Assembly: GCA_028288765.1 (NCBI GenBank)
Contig: JAQGHQ010000294.1
Coordinates: 1-41,106 of the forward strand
DNA: 41,106 nucleotides
Source: Gemmataceae bacterium
GTDB lineage: Bacteria > Planctomycetota > Planctomycetia > Gemmatales > Gemmataceae
Direction: 5' to 3'
Position 1 is the first letter of the stretch, and every line of letters starts with the position of its first letter. This document shows, piece by piece, positions 16,787 through 25,169 of the stretch. A model generated the notes under the pieces. The model had not been told where the DNA came from, made no database searches, and saw only the letters and a list, made by a program, of their open reading frames with translations. A program made the translations under genes and the position numbers.

Positions 16787-16866
16787 TGTCCATCGGCCAT
16801 CTGCACTCCGAACGGCCCTTCGGGGTCAAGGTAAAGATCCCAGCACCCGCCCGCCGGACCCACCCC

Positions 16867-19440
16867 ATGACCCCATCCCTCCGCCCCCTGTCGCTGGCCG
16901 CCGTCGGGTTGCTGGGCGCGATCGCCTCCCTCCACGGCTCCGCCGCCGACCCGCCGAAGGTAGACGCCACCTTCACCCCCGCGCAGGTCGAGTTCTACGA
17001 GAAGGAGGTGAAGCCGGTCCTGGTGCAGCACTGCCTGAAGTGCCACGGGGCGGAGGAAAAGGTGAAGGGCGGGCTGAACCTGACCACCCGCAAGGCCGCG
17101 CTCGATGGCGGCGACTCCGGCCCGGCGTTCGACCCGAAGAACCCGGCCGCCAGCCACCTGCAAAAGGCGATCGAGTACAAGGACGAGTCGATGCGGATGC
17201 CCCCCAAGGGCAAGCTCCCGGACAAGGAGCTCGCCGTCCTCACGAAGTGGGTGAAGGACGGGCTCCCCTACCCCGCCGACCAGCTCGGCGGGGCCGCCAC
17301 CCAGGCTCCGCCGAAGCCCAGGGGCGGGGTGGTCACCGAGGAGGCGAAGCGGTACTGGGCATACCAGCCGGTGAAGCGGCCGGCCGTCCCCGAGGCGAAG
17401 GGCCGCGGTTGGGTCAAGACGCCGGTCGACGCCTTCGTCCTCGCGAGGCTCGAAGCGAAGGGACTGAAGCCGGTCAAGCCGGCCGACAAGGTGGCGCTCG
17501 TCCGCCGGGCGTATTACGACCTCTGGGGCCTGCCGCCGACGCCGGAACAGGTCGACGCGTTCGTGAAGGACCAGTCGCCGGACGCGTGGGAGAAGCTGAT
17601 CGACGAGCTCCTCGCGTCCACGCACTACGGCGAGAAGTGGGGCCGGTACTGGCTCGACGTGGTCCGGTACGCGGAGACGAACGGGTACGAGCGGGACGGC
17701 CCGAAGCCGTTCGCGTGGCGGTACCGCGACTACGTCATCCGGTCGTTCAACGCCGACAAGCCTTATGACCTGTTCGTCAAGGAACAGCTCGCCGGGGACG
17801 AGATGCCCGGGTACAACCCGGACGCGGTCATCGCCACCGGGTACTACCGGCTCGGGCTGTGGGACGACGAGCCGGCCGACCCGCTGCTCGCCATGTACGA
17901 CGGGTACGACGACCTCGTCACCGTCACCGGGCAGGGGTTCCTCGGGATGAGCCTGAACTGCGCCCGGTGCCACGACCACAAGGTCGACCCGATCCCCCAG
18001 GCCGACTACTACCGGATGGTCGCGTTCTTCCGGGACATCCGCCCGTTCAGCGACACCCGCGGGACGATGTCGTCGACCAACACCACCGACATCAGCCCCC
18101 CCGAGAAACAAAAGCTTTACGAGGGGGAGTTGAAGGACCGGCGGACGAAGATCGACGACCTGACCCGGAAGATGACCGCGGCCGAGAACGAGGCGATCAA
18201 GAAGATGCCGGCCGAGGACCAGCGGGCGGCCGAGGGCGTGGACCGCCCGCTGGTGGTGGCCAAGGTCCCGCAGTTCCTGGGGGACCACGAGAAGGCCGAC
18301 TACCTGGTCTGGAAGAAGGAGCGGGCGGCGCTGGAGAAGAAGCCGTGGCCGCCCGGCCAGGAGTTCGCCCTGTCGGTGAACCACTGCGACCCCCGCCCGC
18401 CGGCGGTGTTCGTCCTGCCCCGGGGGAACCCGCACGGCAAGGGGGCCGAGGTGAAGCCCGGGTTCCCGGAAGTGCTCGGGGTGCCGGGCCCGGTCATCCC
18501 GCCCGCCACCGGCAAGACGAGCGGCCGGCGGACACTCCTCGCGAACTGGATCGCCAGCCCGGCGAACCAACTGACGGCGCGGGTGATGGTGAACCGCGTG
18601 TGGCAGGGGCATTTCGGCCGCGGGATCGTCCCGACCCCGAGCGACTTCGGCAAGCTCGGCGAGCTCCCGACCAACCCGGAACTCCTCGACTGGCTGGCGA
18701 GCGAATTCGTGCAGCCGTCGGGCGGCGGCACCCCGTGGACGCTCAAGCGCCTCCACAAGCTTATCATGACGTCGGGCGTGTACCAGCTCTCCGCGGCTGG
18801 CGACGAAACGAACCTGAAGGCCGACCCGGCGAACGCCCTGCTCTGGCGGTTCAACATGCGGCGGCTGACGGCGGAAGAGGTCCGCGACTCGATCCTGACC
18901 GTCAGCGGGAAGCTCGACCCGACCCTGTACGGGCCGAGCGTCTTCCCGAAGATCCCGGCGGAGGTCCTGGCCGGGCAGTCGATCCCCGGAAACGGGTGGC
19001 TCAAGAATCATGGCGGCGGGTACGACCCGAAGAACCCGGACGCGGGGAACCGGCGGAGCGTGTACGTGTACGTCAAGCGGTCGTTGCAGGTCCCGATCCT
19101 GGCGACGCACGACCAGGCGGACACCGACAACAGCTGCCCGGTCCGGTACACGACGACGGTTCCGACCCAGGCCCTCGGTCTGTTGAACGGCGAGTTCGCG
19201 AACGAGATGGCCGCGGCGTTCTCGGCCCGGCTGGCGAAGGAGGTCCCGGGCGACCTGTCGGCCCAGGTGGCGCGGGCGGTCCGGCTGACCACCGGCCGCG
19301 TCCCGGCCGCCGACGAGGTGGTGAAGGACGCGGCGTTCGTGGCCGAATTGAAGGCCAAACACAAGCTCGACGACCGGACGGCCCTCGCGCGGTACTGCCT
19401 GCTGCTGCTGAACGCCAACGAGTTCGTGTACGTGGATTGA
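16867..19440 (+). CDS. Secreted PSCyt1-DUF1549-DUF1553 protein
   Basis: 857 aa with a signal peptide (about 1-26). A planctomycete cytochrome C domain has CLKCH at 56-60, then GAEEKVKGGLNL. DUF1549 (about 165-380) contains HYGEKWGRYWLDVVRYAET and a second heme-like motif CARCHDHK at 365-372. A coiled-coil-like charged stretch (about 415-480) is followed by DUF1553 (about 540-830, LANWIASPANQLTARVMVNR to ...NANEFVYVD). These proteins are almost always paired with a DUF1501 partner, which lies downstream here at 20116, separated by a broken gene and a small gene. The activity of the pair is not established; a role in periplasmic electron transfer or polysaccharide breakdown is inferred. The final 30 bp are duplicated just downstream. 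Confidence 0.93.
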   Translation: MTPSLRPLSLAAVGLLGAIASLHGSAADPPKVDATFTPAQVEFYEKEVKPVLVQHCLKCHGAEEKVKGGLNLTTRKAALDGGDSGPAFDPKNPAASHLQKAIEYKDESMRMPPKGKLPDKELAVLTKWVKDGLPYPADQLGGAATQAPPKPRGGVVTEEAKRYWAYQPVKRPAVPEAKGRGWVKTPVDAFVLARLEAKGLKPVKPADKVALVRRAYYDLWGLPPTPEQVDAFVKDQSPDAWEKLIDELLASTHYGEKWGRYWLDVVRYAETNGYERDGPKPFAWRYRDYVIRSFNADKPYDLFVKEQLAGDEMPGYNPDAVIATGYYRLGLWDDEPADPLLAMYDGYDDLVTVTGQGFLGMSLNCARCHDHKVDPIPQADYYRMVAFFRDIRPFSDTRGTMSSTNTTDISPPEKQKLYEGELKDRRTKIDDLTRKMTAAENEAIKKMPAEDQRAAEGVDRPLVVAKVPQFLGDHEKADYLVWKKERAALEKKPWPPGQEFALSVNHCDPRPPAVFVLPRGNPHGKGAEVKPGFPEVLGVPGPVIPPATGKTSGRRTLLANWIASPANQLTARVMVNRVWQGHFGRGIVPTPSDFGKLGELPTNPELLDWLASEFVQPSGGGTPWTLKRLHKLIMTSGVYQLSAAGDETNLKADPANALLWRFNMRRLTAEEVRDSILTVSGKLDPTLYGPSVFPKIPAEVLAGQSIPGNGWLKNHGGGYDPKNPDAGNRRSVYVYVKRSLQVPILATHDQADTDNSCPVRYTTTVPTQALGLLNGEFANEMAAAFSARLAKEVPGDLSAQVARAVRLTTGRVPAADEVVKDAAFVAELKAKHKLDDRTALARYCLLLLNANEFVYVD

Positions 19441-19504
19441 ACCGGATGCGATTCCGACCCACCCTACAAGACCGAACGCCAACGAGTTCTTGTACGTGGA
19501 CTGA
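19411..19504 (+). repeat. Duplicated 3' end of the DUF1553 gene with a repeat fragment between
   Basis: The last 30 bases of the gene (19411-19440, encoding NANEFVYVD and stop) recur at 19475-19504 with two substitutions, still encoding NANEFLYVD and stop. Between the copies is GACCCACCCTACAAG (19456-19470), the end sequence of the palindromic repeat family found around the insertion sequence at 29.5-31 kb. Confidence 0.85.
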
Positions 19505-19545
19505 TCCCGGCCGGTGATACGATGGGGTGAAGGAGGGACCGCACC

Positions 19546-19878
19546 ATGACAGTACCGGTGTGGGTGGAACAGCGGAACGGGACGTTCACCGCGTCGGCCC
19601 TCGGGGCAGCTCAGTTGCGGGCGGACGGTCCAACAAAAGACGAGGCGATCGCCGCTCTTGTAGCCGCTCTGAACAACAGCCAGGCCAGCGGGCAGCTGGT
19701 CCTGGTCAACGTACCGGGGTGTCCGCGGTCGGCCGGGCAGTGCATCCGTTGAACGAGGAGGAGGCGGAGGCGTGAGCTGTCTGCGGAGATCTACCGCGAG
19801 CGGGACGAACAGAAACGACTTGAGGAATCTCGAAACCGTGTTAATGATCAGTTACCAAACGCTACCTCACGAAGATAG
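19546..19878 (+). pseudogene. Broken small gene, HicB-like antitoxin remnant suspected
   Basis: A strong ribosome site (AAGGAGG, 9 nt from ATG 19546) opens a frame encoding MTVPVWVEQRNGTFTASALG...QLVLVNVPG, which ends at a TGA (19750-19752). The neighbouring frame continues in a protein-like way over 19715-19773 (GVSAVGRAVHPLNEEEAEA). The original frame is open again from 19753 and gives ELSAEIYRERDEQKRLEESR to the TAG at 19876-19878. Two compensating frameshifts, or one stop plus drift, would join these into a protein of about 110 aa. The N-terminus resembles HicB-like or related antitoxins; that is a resemblance only. GC content falls toward the 3' end. Confidence 0.6.
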
Positions 19879-19889
19879 ACCAAGGCATT

Positions 19890-20105
19890 TTGCAGGACCT
19901 AATCGACAGCCGCCTGAACTTTGGTCGGCGGTGGGTCCTTCTGGATGTGCTGGACATCCGGTTCGGAAGTGTACCGGACGACATCTACGAAGAAATCGTC
20001 TCGTGCCATGATAAATCACGCCTCGACTTACTGATTCAACAAGCCAATGAGTGCGGTTCGCTGAATGAGTTCCGCACCCGCCTGACCACCCCGCCCGCCA
20101 ACTGA
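19890..20105 (+). CDS. Small hypothetical protein or gene remnant
   Basis: 71 aa if it starts at TTG 19890 (DLIDSRLNFGRRWVLLDVLD...). The frame is open upstream to about 19848 without a normal start codon, so the 5' end may be missing. The sequence (ILDIRFG-like segment, then DKSRLDLLIQQANECGSLNEF) resembles the C-terminal tail seen in DUF4351/Rpn-type and other mobile-gene-associated proteins, which I cannot confirm. Base composition is clearly less GC-rich than the genes on either side, pointing to transfer. It ends 10 bp before the DUF1501 gene. Confidence 0.42.
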   Translation: MQDLIDSRLNFGRRWVLLDVLDIRFGSVPDDIYEEIVSCHDKSRLDLLIQQANECGSLNEFRTRLTTPPAN

Positions 20106-20115
20106 GGCCCCCGCG

Positions 20116-21594
20116 ATGACCAGCGACCGCTCAGCCCGCCAGTTCTGCGGCCGGACCCGCCGGGAGTTCTTGTGGGAGGCCGGCGGCGGGTTCACCGGCC
20201 TCGCCCTCACCGGGCTGCTCGACCGGGACGGGTTCTTCGCCAAGGCTTCGGCGGCCGACGGCGCCGGCAAGGGGACGACCACGTTCGTTAACCCGATGGC
20301 CCCCAAGAAGCCGATGTTCCCGGCCAAGGCCAAGGCGGTCATCTTCATCTTCTGCTACGGCGGGCCGAGCCAGGTCGACACGTTCGACCACAAGCCGGAG
20401 CTGTACAAGCTCGACGGGAAGACGATCCCGGTGAAGACGTTCGGCCGCGGCGGGCACAAGAACGTCGGCCGGGTGGTCGGGCCGAAGTGGGAGTTCAAAC
20501 CCTACGGCCGGTGCGGCAAACTCGTTTCGGATCTCTTTCCGCACGTCGGCTCGTGCGTGGACGACATCGCCTTCGTCCACTCCTTCTACGCCGAGAGCCC
20601 GATCCACGGGTCGGCCCTCCTGATGATGAACAGCGGCCGGCTTCTGAGCGGCCACCCATCGCTCGGGGGGTGGGTCACCTACGGGCTCGGGAGCGAGAAC
20701 GAGAACCTCCCCGGGTTCGTGGTCATGCTGGACAAGACCGGCGGGCCGATCAGCGGGCCGAAGAACTGGTCGAGCGGGTACATGCCGGCCGCGTACCAGG
20801 GGGTCATCCTCCGGGCCGACAAGACCCCGATCCACGACCTCGCCCTGCCCCCGGGCATGACCCGCGGGCAGCAGCGGGACCTGCTCGACCATCTGAAGGA
20901 GAAGAACGAGGAGCACCGGGCCGCCCGCGCCGACAACACCGAGCTCACCGCCCGGATCGCGAGCTACGAGCTGGCGTTCAAGATGCAGCAGCACGCCCCG
21001 GAGGCGGTCGACTTCGCCAGGGAGACCGCGGAGACGAAAGCCCTGTACGGGATCGACGACCCGAAGACGGAGGACTTCGGCCGGAAGTGCCTGCTCGCCC
21101 GCCGGCTGGTCGAGCGCGGGGTGCGGTTCGTCCAGGTGTACTCGGGCGGGGCCCACAACGACGACAACTGGGACGCCCACTCGGACATGGTGCGGAACCA
21201 CGGGCAGCACGCCGGGGAGACGGACAAGCCGGTGGCCGGGCTGCTGAAGGACCTCAAGCGGAAGGGCCTGCTCGACGAGACGATCGTGGTCTGGGGCGGG
21301 GAGTTCGGCCGCCAGCCGACGGCCGAGTACGCCCAGGGGACCGGCCGGGACCACAACTCCTACGGGTTCACGATGTGGCTGGCCGGCGGCGGGATCAAGG
21401 GCGGGGTGAGCGTCGGGACGACGGACGAGCTGGGGAACTACGCGGTCGACGACCGGTTCCACGTCAAGAACCTGCACGCCACCGTCCTGCACCAGATGGG
21501 GCTCGACCCGAACAAGCTCAGCTACTTCTACGGCGGGCTCGACCAGAAGCTGGTCGGGGTCGAAGGGGCCGAGCCGATCAAGCAGATCATCTGA
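20116..21594 (+). CDS. DUF1501 protein, Tat-exported
   Basis: 492 aa, sulfatase/alkaline-phosphatase-like fold. A twin-arginine signal is visible (RTRREFL with Arg15-Arg16, then a hydrophobic stretch GGGFTGLALTGLL). Family motifs: KAVIFIFCYGGPSQVDTFDH near residues 74-93, FAESPIHG-like YAESPIHGSA, RLVERGVRFVQVYSGG, HNDDNWDAH, and the C-terminal VVWGGEFGRQPTAE and GRDHNSYGF. The start has GAGG 8 nt upstream. DUF1501 proteins pair with DUF1549/1553 proteins in planctomycetes; here the partner is at 16867-19440. Probable exported hydrolase with an unknown substrate. Confidence 0.95.
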   Translation: MTSDRSARQFCGRTRREFLWEAGGGFTGLALTGLLDRDGFFAKASAADGAGKGTTTFVNPMAPKKPMFPAKAKAVIFIFCYGGPSQVDTFDHKPELYKLDGKTIPVKTFGRGGHKNVGRVVGPKWEFKPYGRCGKLVSDLFPHVGSCVDDIAFVHSFYAESPIHGSALLMMNSGRLLSGHPSLGGWVTYGLGSENENLPGFVVMLDKTGGPISGPKNWSSGYMPAAYQGVILRADKTPIHDLALPPGMTRGQQRDLLDHLKEKNEEHRAARADNTELTARIASYELAFKMQQHAPEAVDFARETAETKALYGIDDPKTEDFGRKCLLARRLVERGVRFVQVYSGGAHNDDNWDAHSDMVRNHGQHAGETDKPVAGLLKDLKRKGLLDETIVVWGGEFGRQPTAEYAQGTGRDHNSYGFTMWLAGGGIKGGVSVGTTDELGNYAVDDRFHVKNLHATVLHQMGLDPNKLSYFYGGLDQKLVGVEGAEPIKQII

Positions 21595-21651
21595 CGGGCC
21601 GGACGGCCTCGTTCCGACGCCCCGCGGCGGAACGAGGAGTGGTCTCGCGCT

Positions 21652-22587
21652 TCACTGCGGGGTGTTGATCTCGGCCGCGGTGATCCGCTCGCACACGAGC
21701 ATCTCGCCGTCGCTCTCCAGGTAGCATTCGCCCTCGGCCGGGTCGCGCAGCCGGAAGTACGTGTCCGGCCCGACCTGCATCGTGTGCCCGGGGGCGAACG
21801 GCCGGCCGGAGTCGCGCAGGTACTCCAGCATGTTCCCGAACGTGTTGAACGCGAACGTCCCCTCGTGGTGGTCCCCGGCGTGGAACGCGAGGTCCGGCAG
21901 GCCGAGCTGGGAGTTCCCGTAGGTCCGCATCCACACTCCCGGCACGCCCTCCACCTCCAGCTTCACGAACCCGCCGTACAGGAACGGGATCGGGAACGAT
22001 CGGAGCGACGTTAACATGTCGCCCTCGTCCTCGTCGTGCGGGAGCAGGACGGCCGCCGGGACCGACGTCCGGGCGTCCTCGTTCATCACCACCACGCCCC
22101 CGAACCGGGCGAGGGCGCCGGCCGCCGCCGCGAGCGCGACGTACCGTTCGAGCGGGTCGTCCTCGTAGCCCGCGTAGTACAGCAGGACGTGGGCGGCGGC
22201 CCGGTACGCGTCCTGTTTCAACTCGTCGTCGTAGTGCGCCGGGCGGACGCACAGCTCGACAACGTTCTCCGGCATCGGGCCGTTCACCCCGATCAGCTTG
22301 ACGACGTGCCGCCCCCACCCGACGAGCCCGATCAGCCCCGGCCCGGAGTCGTTCTCCGGGTGCCCGTCCGGCGGGCCCTGCCGCGGGACGGCGAGCAGCT
22401 CGGCCGTCGCCGCGGCGAGTTCGGGGTGGTAGGTCCGCAGGGCGAGGGTGAGGGCGTCGGGGTCGAGGTCGAGCGGGGCGTCGAAGAGCAGCTGGAGGCT
22501 GAGCGGCCGCTCGATCGCGGGGTTCGCGACCGGCGGTCCGCCCAGCGTCGGCGTCCCCCGCCCGAAGAACCGGTCGTGGAGGTCCAT
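21652..22587 (-). CDS. DUF4261 domain protein
   Basis: 311 aa from ATG 22587 (MDLHDRFFGRG), preferred because GAGGA lies 6 nt upstream; upstream in-frame ATGs lack a site. The N-terminal part (LSLQLLFDAPLDLDPDALTLALR) and the central part (LELCVRPAHYDDELKQDAYRAAAHVLLYYAGYEDDPLERYVALAAAAGALAR, here abridged in idea) match the DUF4261 pattern: alpha/beta with a conserved GGVVVMNED. No signal peptide, so cytoplasmic. The function of the family is unknown. It lies on the same strand as truD, 73 bp downstream of it, and may be co-transcribed. Confidence 0.78.
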   Translation of the reverse strand: MDLHDRFFGRGTPTLGGPPVANPAIERPLSLQLLFDAPLDLDPDALTLALRTYHPELAAATAELLAVPRQGPPDGHPENDSGPGLIGLVGWGRHVVKLIGVNGPMPENVVELCVRPAHYDDELKQDAYRAAAHVLLYYAGYEDDPLERYVALAAAAGALARFGGVVVMNEDARTSVPAAVLLPHDEDEGDMLTSLRSFPIPFLYGGFVKLEVEGVPGVWMRTYGNSQLGLPDLAFHAGDHHEGTFAFNTFGNMLEYLRDSGRPFAPGHTMQVGPDTYFRLRDPAEGECYLESDGEMLVCERITAAEINTPQ

Positions 22588-22660
22588 CTGAAGTCCTCGG
22601 GTCATAGCCGATTCAGCCGAGCTTGTCGCCAAGGTGTCCGGCCGACTCGGCCCACCGGGT

Positions 22661-23731
22661 TTACTCGCCGTCCTCGTCGGCGGGTTCGTCCTGCTCGTCC
22701 ACCGCGGTCTTCATCACCTCGCGCAGCAGCACGGTGGCATAGCTCCCGGCCGGGAGGGTGAACCCGAGCCGTAAGCCCTCCGGCTCCCAAGCCGCGGTGA
22801 GGTCGTCCAGGTAGACCATGTTGTGCCGGCGGGTCCCCAGCACCAGCTTCCCGAACCCGCCGAACGAGTTCAGCGACAGCCCGTTGTCGCGCAACACCGC
22901 CGCCTCCCGCTCGGCCGCCGCACCCTCCGCCGGGTACGTCTTCTTCCCGAACATCGGCCCCGCCGGCACGATCTCCTTCGCGTCGAACCGCGCCTGCTCG
23001 GCGGGTACGTCCCGCGTTACGAACATCCCCCCGGCCGGCCACTTCGCCATCACGTCGCCGTCCAGCACCGTGCGGAACAGGCCGTCCCGGAGCCGCCGGG
23101 CCAGGTAGTCGTTGAACAGGAGCGACTGCACCGCCGACAGGGCGAACCGGAACAGGAACGGCCGGATCCGCCGCGGGGCCTTACCGGCGAGGCACTGGAG
23201 CCCGAGGTCGACCGTGCCCCCGTCCCGGCCGAACCGCTGCGGGCCGTAAAAGTTCGGCAGCCCTTGCGTGCGGATGCGGTCGAGGACCGCCGCGACGGCG
23301 TCGACCTTGGTGGCGTCCGGGGTGCGGATCAGGATGCGGAACCGGTTCCCGCGGAGGTGGCCGGGCTTGAGCTTGTTCGTGTGCCGGCCGGTCTTCAGGA
23401 CGCGGACGCCGTTGCCGTCAATCTTCCCGACGTTCGGCTCGGCCTCCTTCGGGACCGACACCCACTGCCGGGTGACCGCGTGCCGGTCCTTGAGCCCGGC
23501 GGTCCCGACCGCCCCGGGGGAAATGCCCAGGCGCTGGGCGATCTGGCGGGCGAAGTACTCCGGGGCCATCCCCCGCTTCTCGACCCACAGGAACAGGTGG
23601 TCGCCCGCGCCGCCCGGCTCGTACGACGGGACTTCCTCGACCTCGAAGTCCTCGTCGCGAACGCGGATCATACCGCCGCACCCGGGCAGGTCCGGGGTGA
23701 GTAGCGGCGGGGTCATCGCGGGGTGGTTCAT
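22661..23731 (-). CDS. truD: tRNA pseudouridine(13) synthase TruD
   Basis: 356 aa; converts uridine 13 of certain tRNAs to pseudouridine. The catalytic aspartate is Asp82 in TAGLKDRHAVTRQWVS. Other TruD motifs are EDFEVEEVPSYEP at the N-terminus, HLRGNRFRILIR, LPNFYGPQRFGRDG and, at the C-terminus, FTLPAGSYATVLLREVMK. The start ATG 23731 has GAGGAC 6 nt upstream. Length is typical of the family. The acidic tail (DEQDEPADEDGE) is extra. The long palindrome at 23761-23892 begins 30 bp upstream of the start. Confidence 0.96.
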   Translation of the reverse strand: MNHPAMTPPLLTPDLPGCGGMIRVRDEDFEVEEVPSYEPGGAGDHLFLWVEKRGMAPEYFARQIAQRLGISPGAVGTAGLKDRHAVTRQWVSVPKEAEPNVGKIDGNGVRVLKTGRHTNKLKPGHLRGNRFRILIRTPDATKVDAVAAVLDRIRTQGLPNFYGPQRFGRDGGTVDLGLQCLAGKAPRRIRPFLFRFALSAVQSLLFNDYLARRLRDGLFRTVLDGDVMAKWPAGGMFVTRDVPAEQARFDAKEIVPAGPMFGKKTYPAEGAAAEREAAVLRDNGLSLNSFGGFGKLVLGTRRHNMVYLDDLTAAWEPEGLRLGFTLPAGSYATVLLREVMKTAVDEQDEPADEDGE

Positions 23732-23760
23732 GGAACGTCCTCACTCGGAGGGTGACGATT

Positions 23761-23892
23761 GCCCGGGGCTTCCGCCCTGGGCTAAGAACGCCCGCCCCTC
23801 CGGGGCTAAGAGTATCGGATCGCGGGCGGGTGACCCTTGGTTCGGAGCCCCGGAGGGGCGGGCGTTCTTAGCCCAGGGCGGAAGCCCCGGGC
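23761..23892. repeat. Perfect long palindromic repeat, family 2, copy D
   Basis: Left arm 23761-23807 and right arm 23846-23892 are exact reverse complements over 47 bp, with a 38-nt loop. The arms contain GCCCTGGGCTAAGAACG and CCTCCGGGGCT, shared with the copy at 16628-16786. It lies between the LysR-type gene (3' end) and truD (5' end), both on the minus strand, so it could end the LysR transcript. Confidence 0.92.
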
Positions 23893-23926
23893 TTCTTCGC
23901 GTCCCGAGCTTCTTCGCGCCCCGGTC

Positions 23927-24895
23927 TCACCCCCGCCTACCCGGCCGCGCGGTCGCGGGGCGGGCCCGCTTCCGGTCCGCCGCCGCCGACAGCTTCGCCC
24001 GGACCAGCTCGGCGAACTCGGTGACCAACAGGTGGTGGTCGACCCCGGCCTGCCGGAGGAGGTAAATCGTGGACTTCCCCAGCTCCGGGGACATGACCCG
24101 TTCCGTCAGGTCCGGGTGATTCCACTCCCCCGGCCGGCCGAGGAGGAGCAGGCTCCCCAGCCCGTGCAGCACGCACCGCCGCAGAATGCTCGCCTGGCGG
24201 GCGTCGACCCACTGCGGGCTCCGCTCGTCCAGCCGCAGGGCGGCGAGGGGGGCGGGGTTCGGGAAGTCGTTCAGGTTCGTCCGGGGGAACAGGACCGGGT
24301 GCCCGGCCAGGTCCTTGAGCCGGACCCGCTTCCGGCGGGCCAGGGGGTGGTCGGCGCGGAGGACCAGGAGGACGTCCAGGGCGTACCACGGCTCGCACAC
24401 CACCCGCGGGTACTGCTTCCGGTCGCCGACCGCCGGGGTGAACCCGAGCTGGGCCCGACCGTCGTCCACCGCCCGGGTGACCTCGTCGGTCTCCATCTCC
24501 CGGAATACGAACCGGGCGTTCGGGCGGCGGCGGACGAACTCCGCCACGCACGGCACCAGGTCCTCGGCGAACAGCCGGGGGGTGCTGGCGATCGTGACCC
24601 GAATTTCCGCCGCGTCGAGCAACTCCCGGACCCGCCCCGGGAGCGAGTCCACATTCGTCAGGCAGGACGACGCCAGGGTGTACAGCAGCCGCCCGGCCTC
24701 GGTCGGCCGGCACCCCCGGGGGTCGGTCTCGAACAGCGGCCGGCCGAACCGCTTCTCCAGGGCGTGGACCAGCTTCCAGACGGTCGGCTGGGCCAGGCCC
24801 AGGGAGGCCGCGGCGGCCGACAGGCTGCCCAGCCGGGCCGTCTCGCAGAAGCTCCGGAGCTGGGGCAGGGACAGCTCCTTGTACGGCGTCGGCAT
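23927..24895 (-). CDS. LysR-type transcriptional regulator
   Basis: 322 aa. The N-terminal winged helix-turn-helix (about 7-66) reads LSLPQLRSFCETARLGSLSA, then ASLGLAQPTVWKLVHALEKRFGRPLFE. The effector-binding domain (about 95-295) has the expected IASTPRLFAEDLVPCVAEF and DGRAQLGFTP patterns. The C-terminal tail is basic (RKRARPATARPGRR). Most LysR genes face their target; the divergent neighbour here is the DUF1559 pseudopilin gene at 25170. The effector is unknown. A perfect palindrome with LysR-box spacing lies just upstream of the start, pointing to self-regulation. Confidence 0.93.
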   Translation of the reverse strand: MPTPYKELSLPQLRSFCETARLGSLSAAAASLGLAQPTVWKLVHALEKRFGRPLFETDPRGCRPTEAGRLLYTLASSCLTNVDSLPGRVRELLDAAEIRVTIASTPRLFAEDLVPCVAEFVRRRPNARFVFREMETDEVTRAVDDGRAQLGFTPAVGDRKQYPRVVCEPWYALDVLLVLRADHPLARRKRVRLKDLAGHPVLFPRTNLNDFPNPAPLAALRLDERSPQWVDARQASILRRCVLHGLGSLLLLGRPGEWNHPDLTERVMSPELGKSTIYLLRQAGVDHHLLVTEFAELVRAKLSAAADRKRARPATARPGRRG

Positions 24896-24918
24896 GGCGG
24901 ATACCCGGGCCGGGCGGG

Positions 24919-24955
24919 AATAGCCTCAGGCTATTACTCATCGACCGGAATTATA
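24919..24955 (-). promoter_or_regulatory. LysR gene promoter with overlapping palindromic operator
   Basis: AATAGCCTCAGGCTATT (24919-24935) is a perfect 17-bp palindrome with 8-bp arms. It contains the T-N11-A spacing of LysR boxes (T24921, A24933). On the minus strand TATAAT (24955-24950) is a perfect -10 preceded by TGG (extended -10). Transcription would begin near 24943, so the palindrome falls in the 5' leader, consistent with autorepression. The pattern is clear; the function is inferred. Confidence 0.6.
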
Positions 24956-25169
24956 CCACAGGGTCGACTTGAGCGTACACCCGCGACCGGGCACAATCTA
25001 TTCCCGGACTCGACGCGGGAAGGGCGAACCGTCGACGACCGTCTGGTTCGCGCCGGACCGAGCGTGCGGCAGACGGTGCCACCGTCGCCCGCCGCGCGCG
25101 GGCCTGGGCCTCTCCCTTTCCCACCGCCTCTCCTCTCTACCGCCACGGTCTCATTTTCGGAGGGCGCCT

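Noticed and set aside
23761..23892. The perfect palindrome as an IS remnant with a transposase gene
   Set aside because: The loop is only 38 nt and no coding sequence or target duplication is visible; classed as a palindromic repeat.
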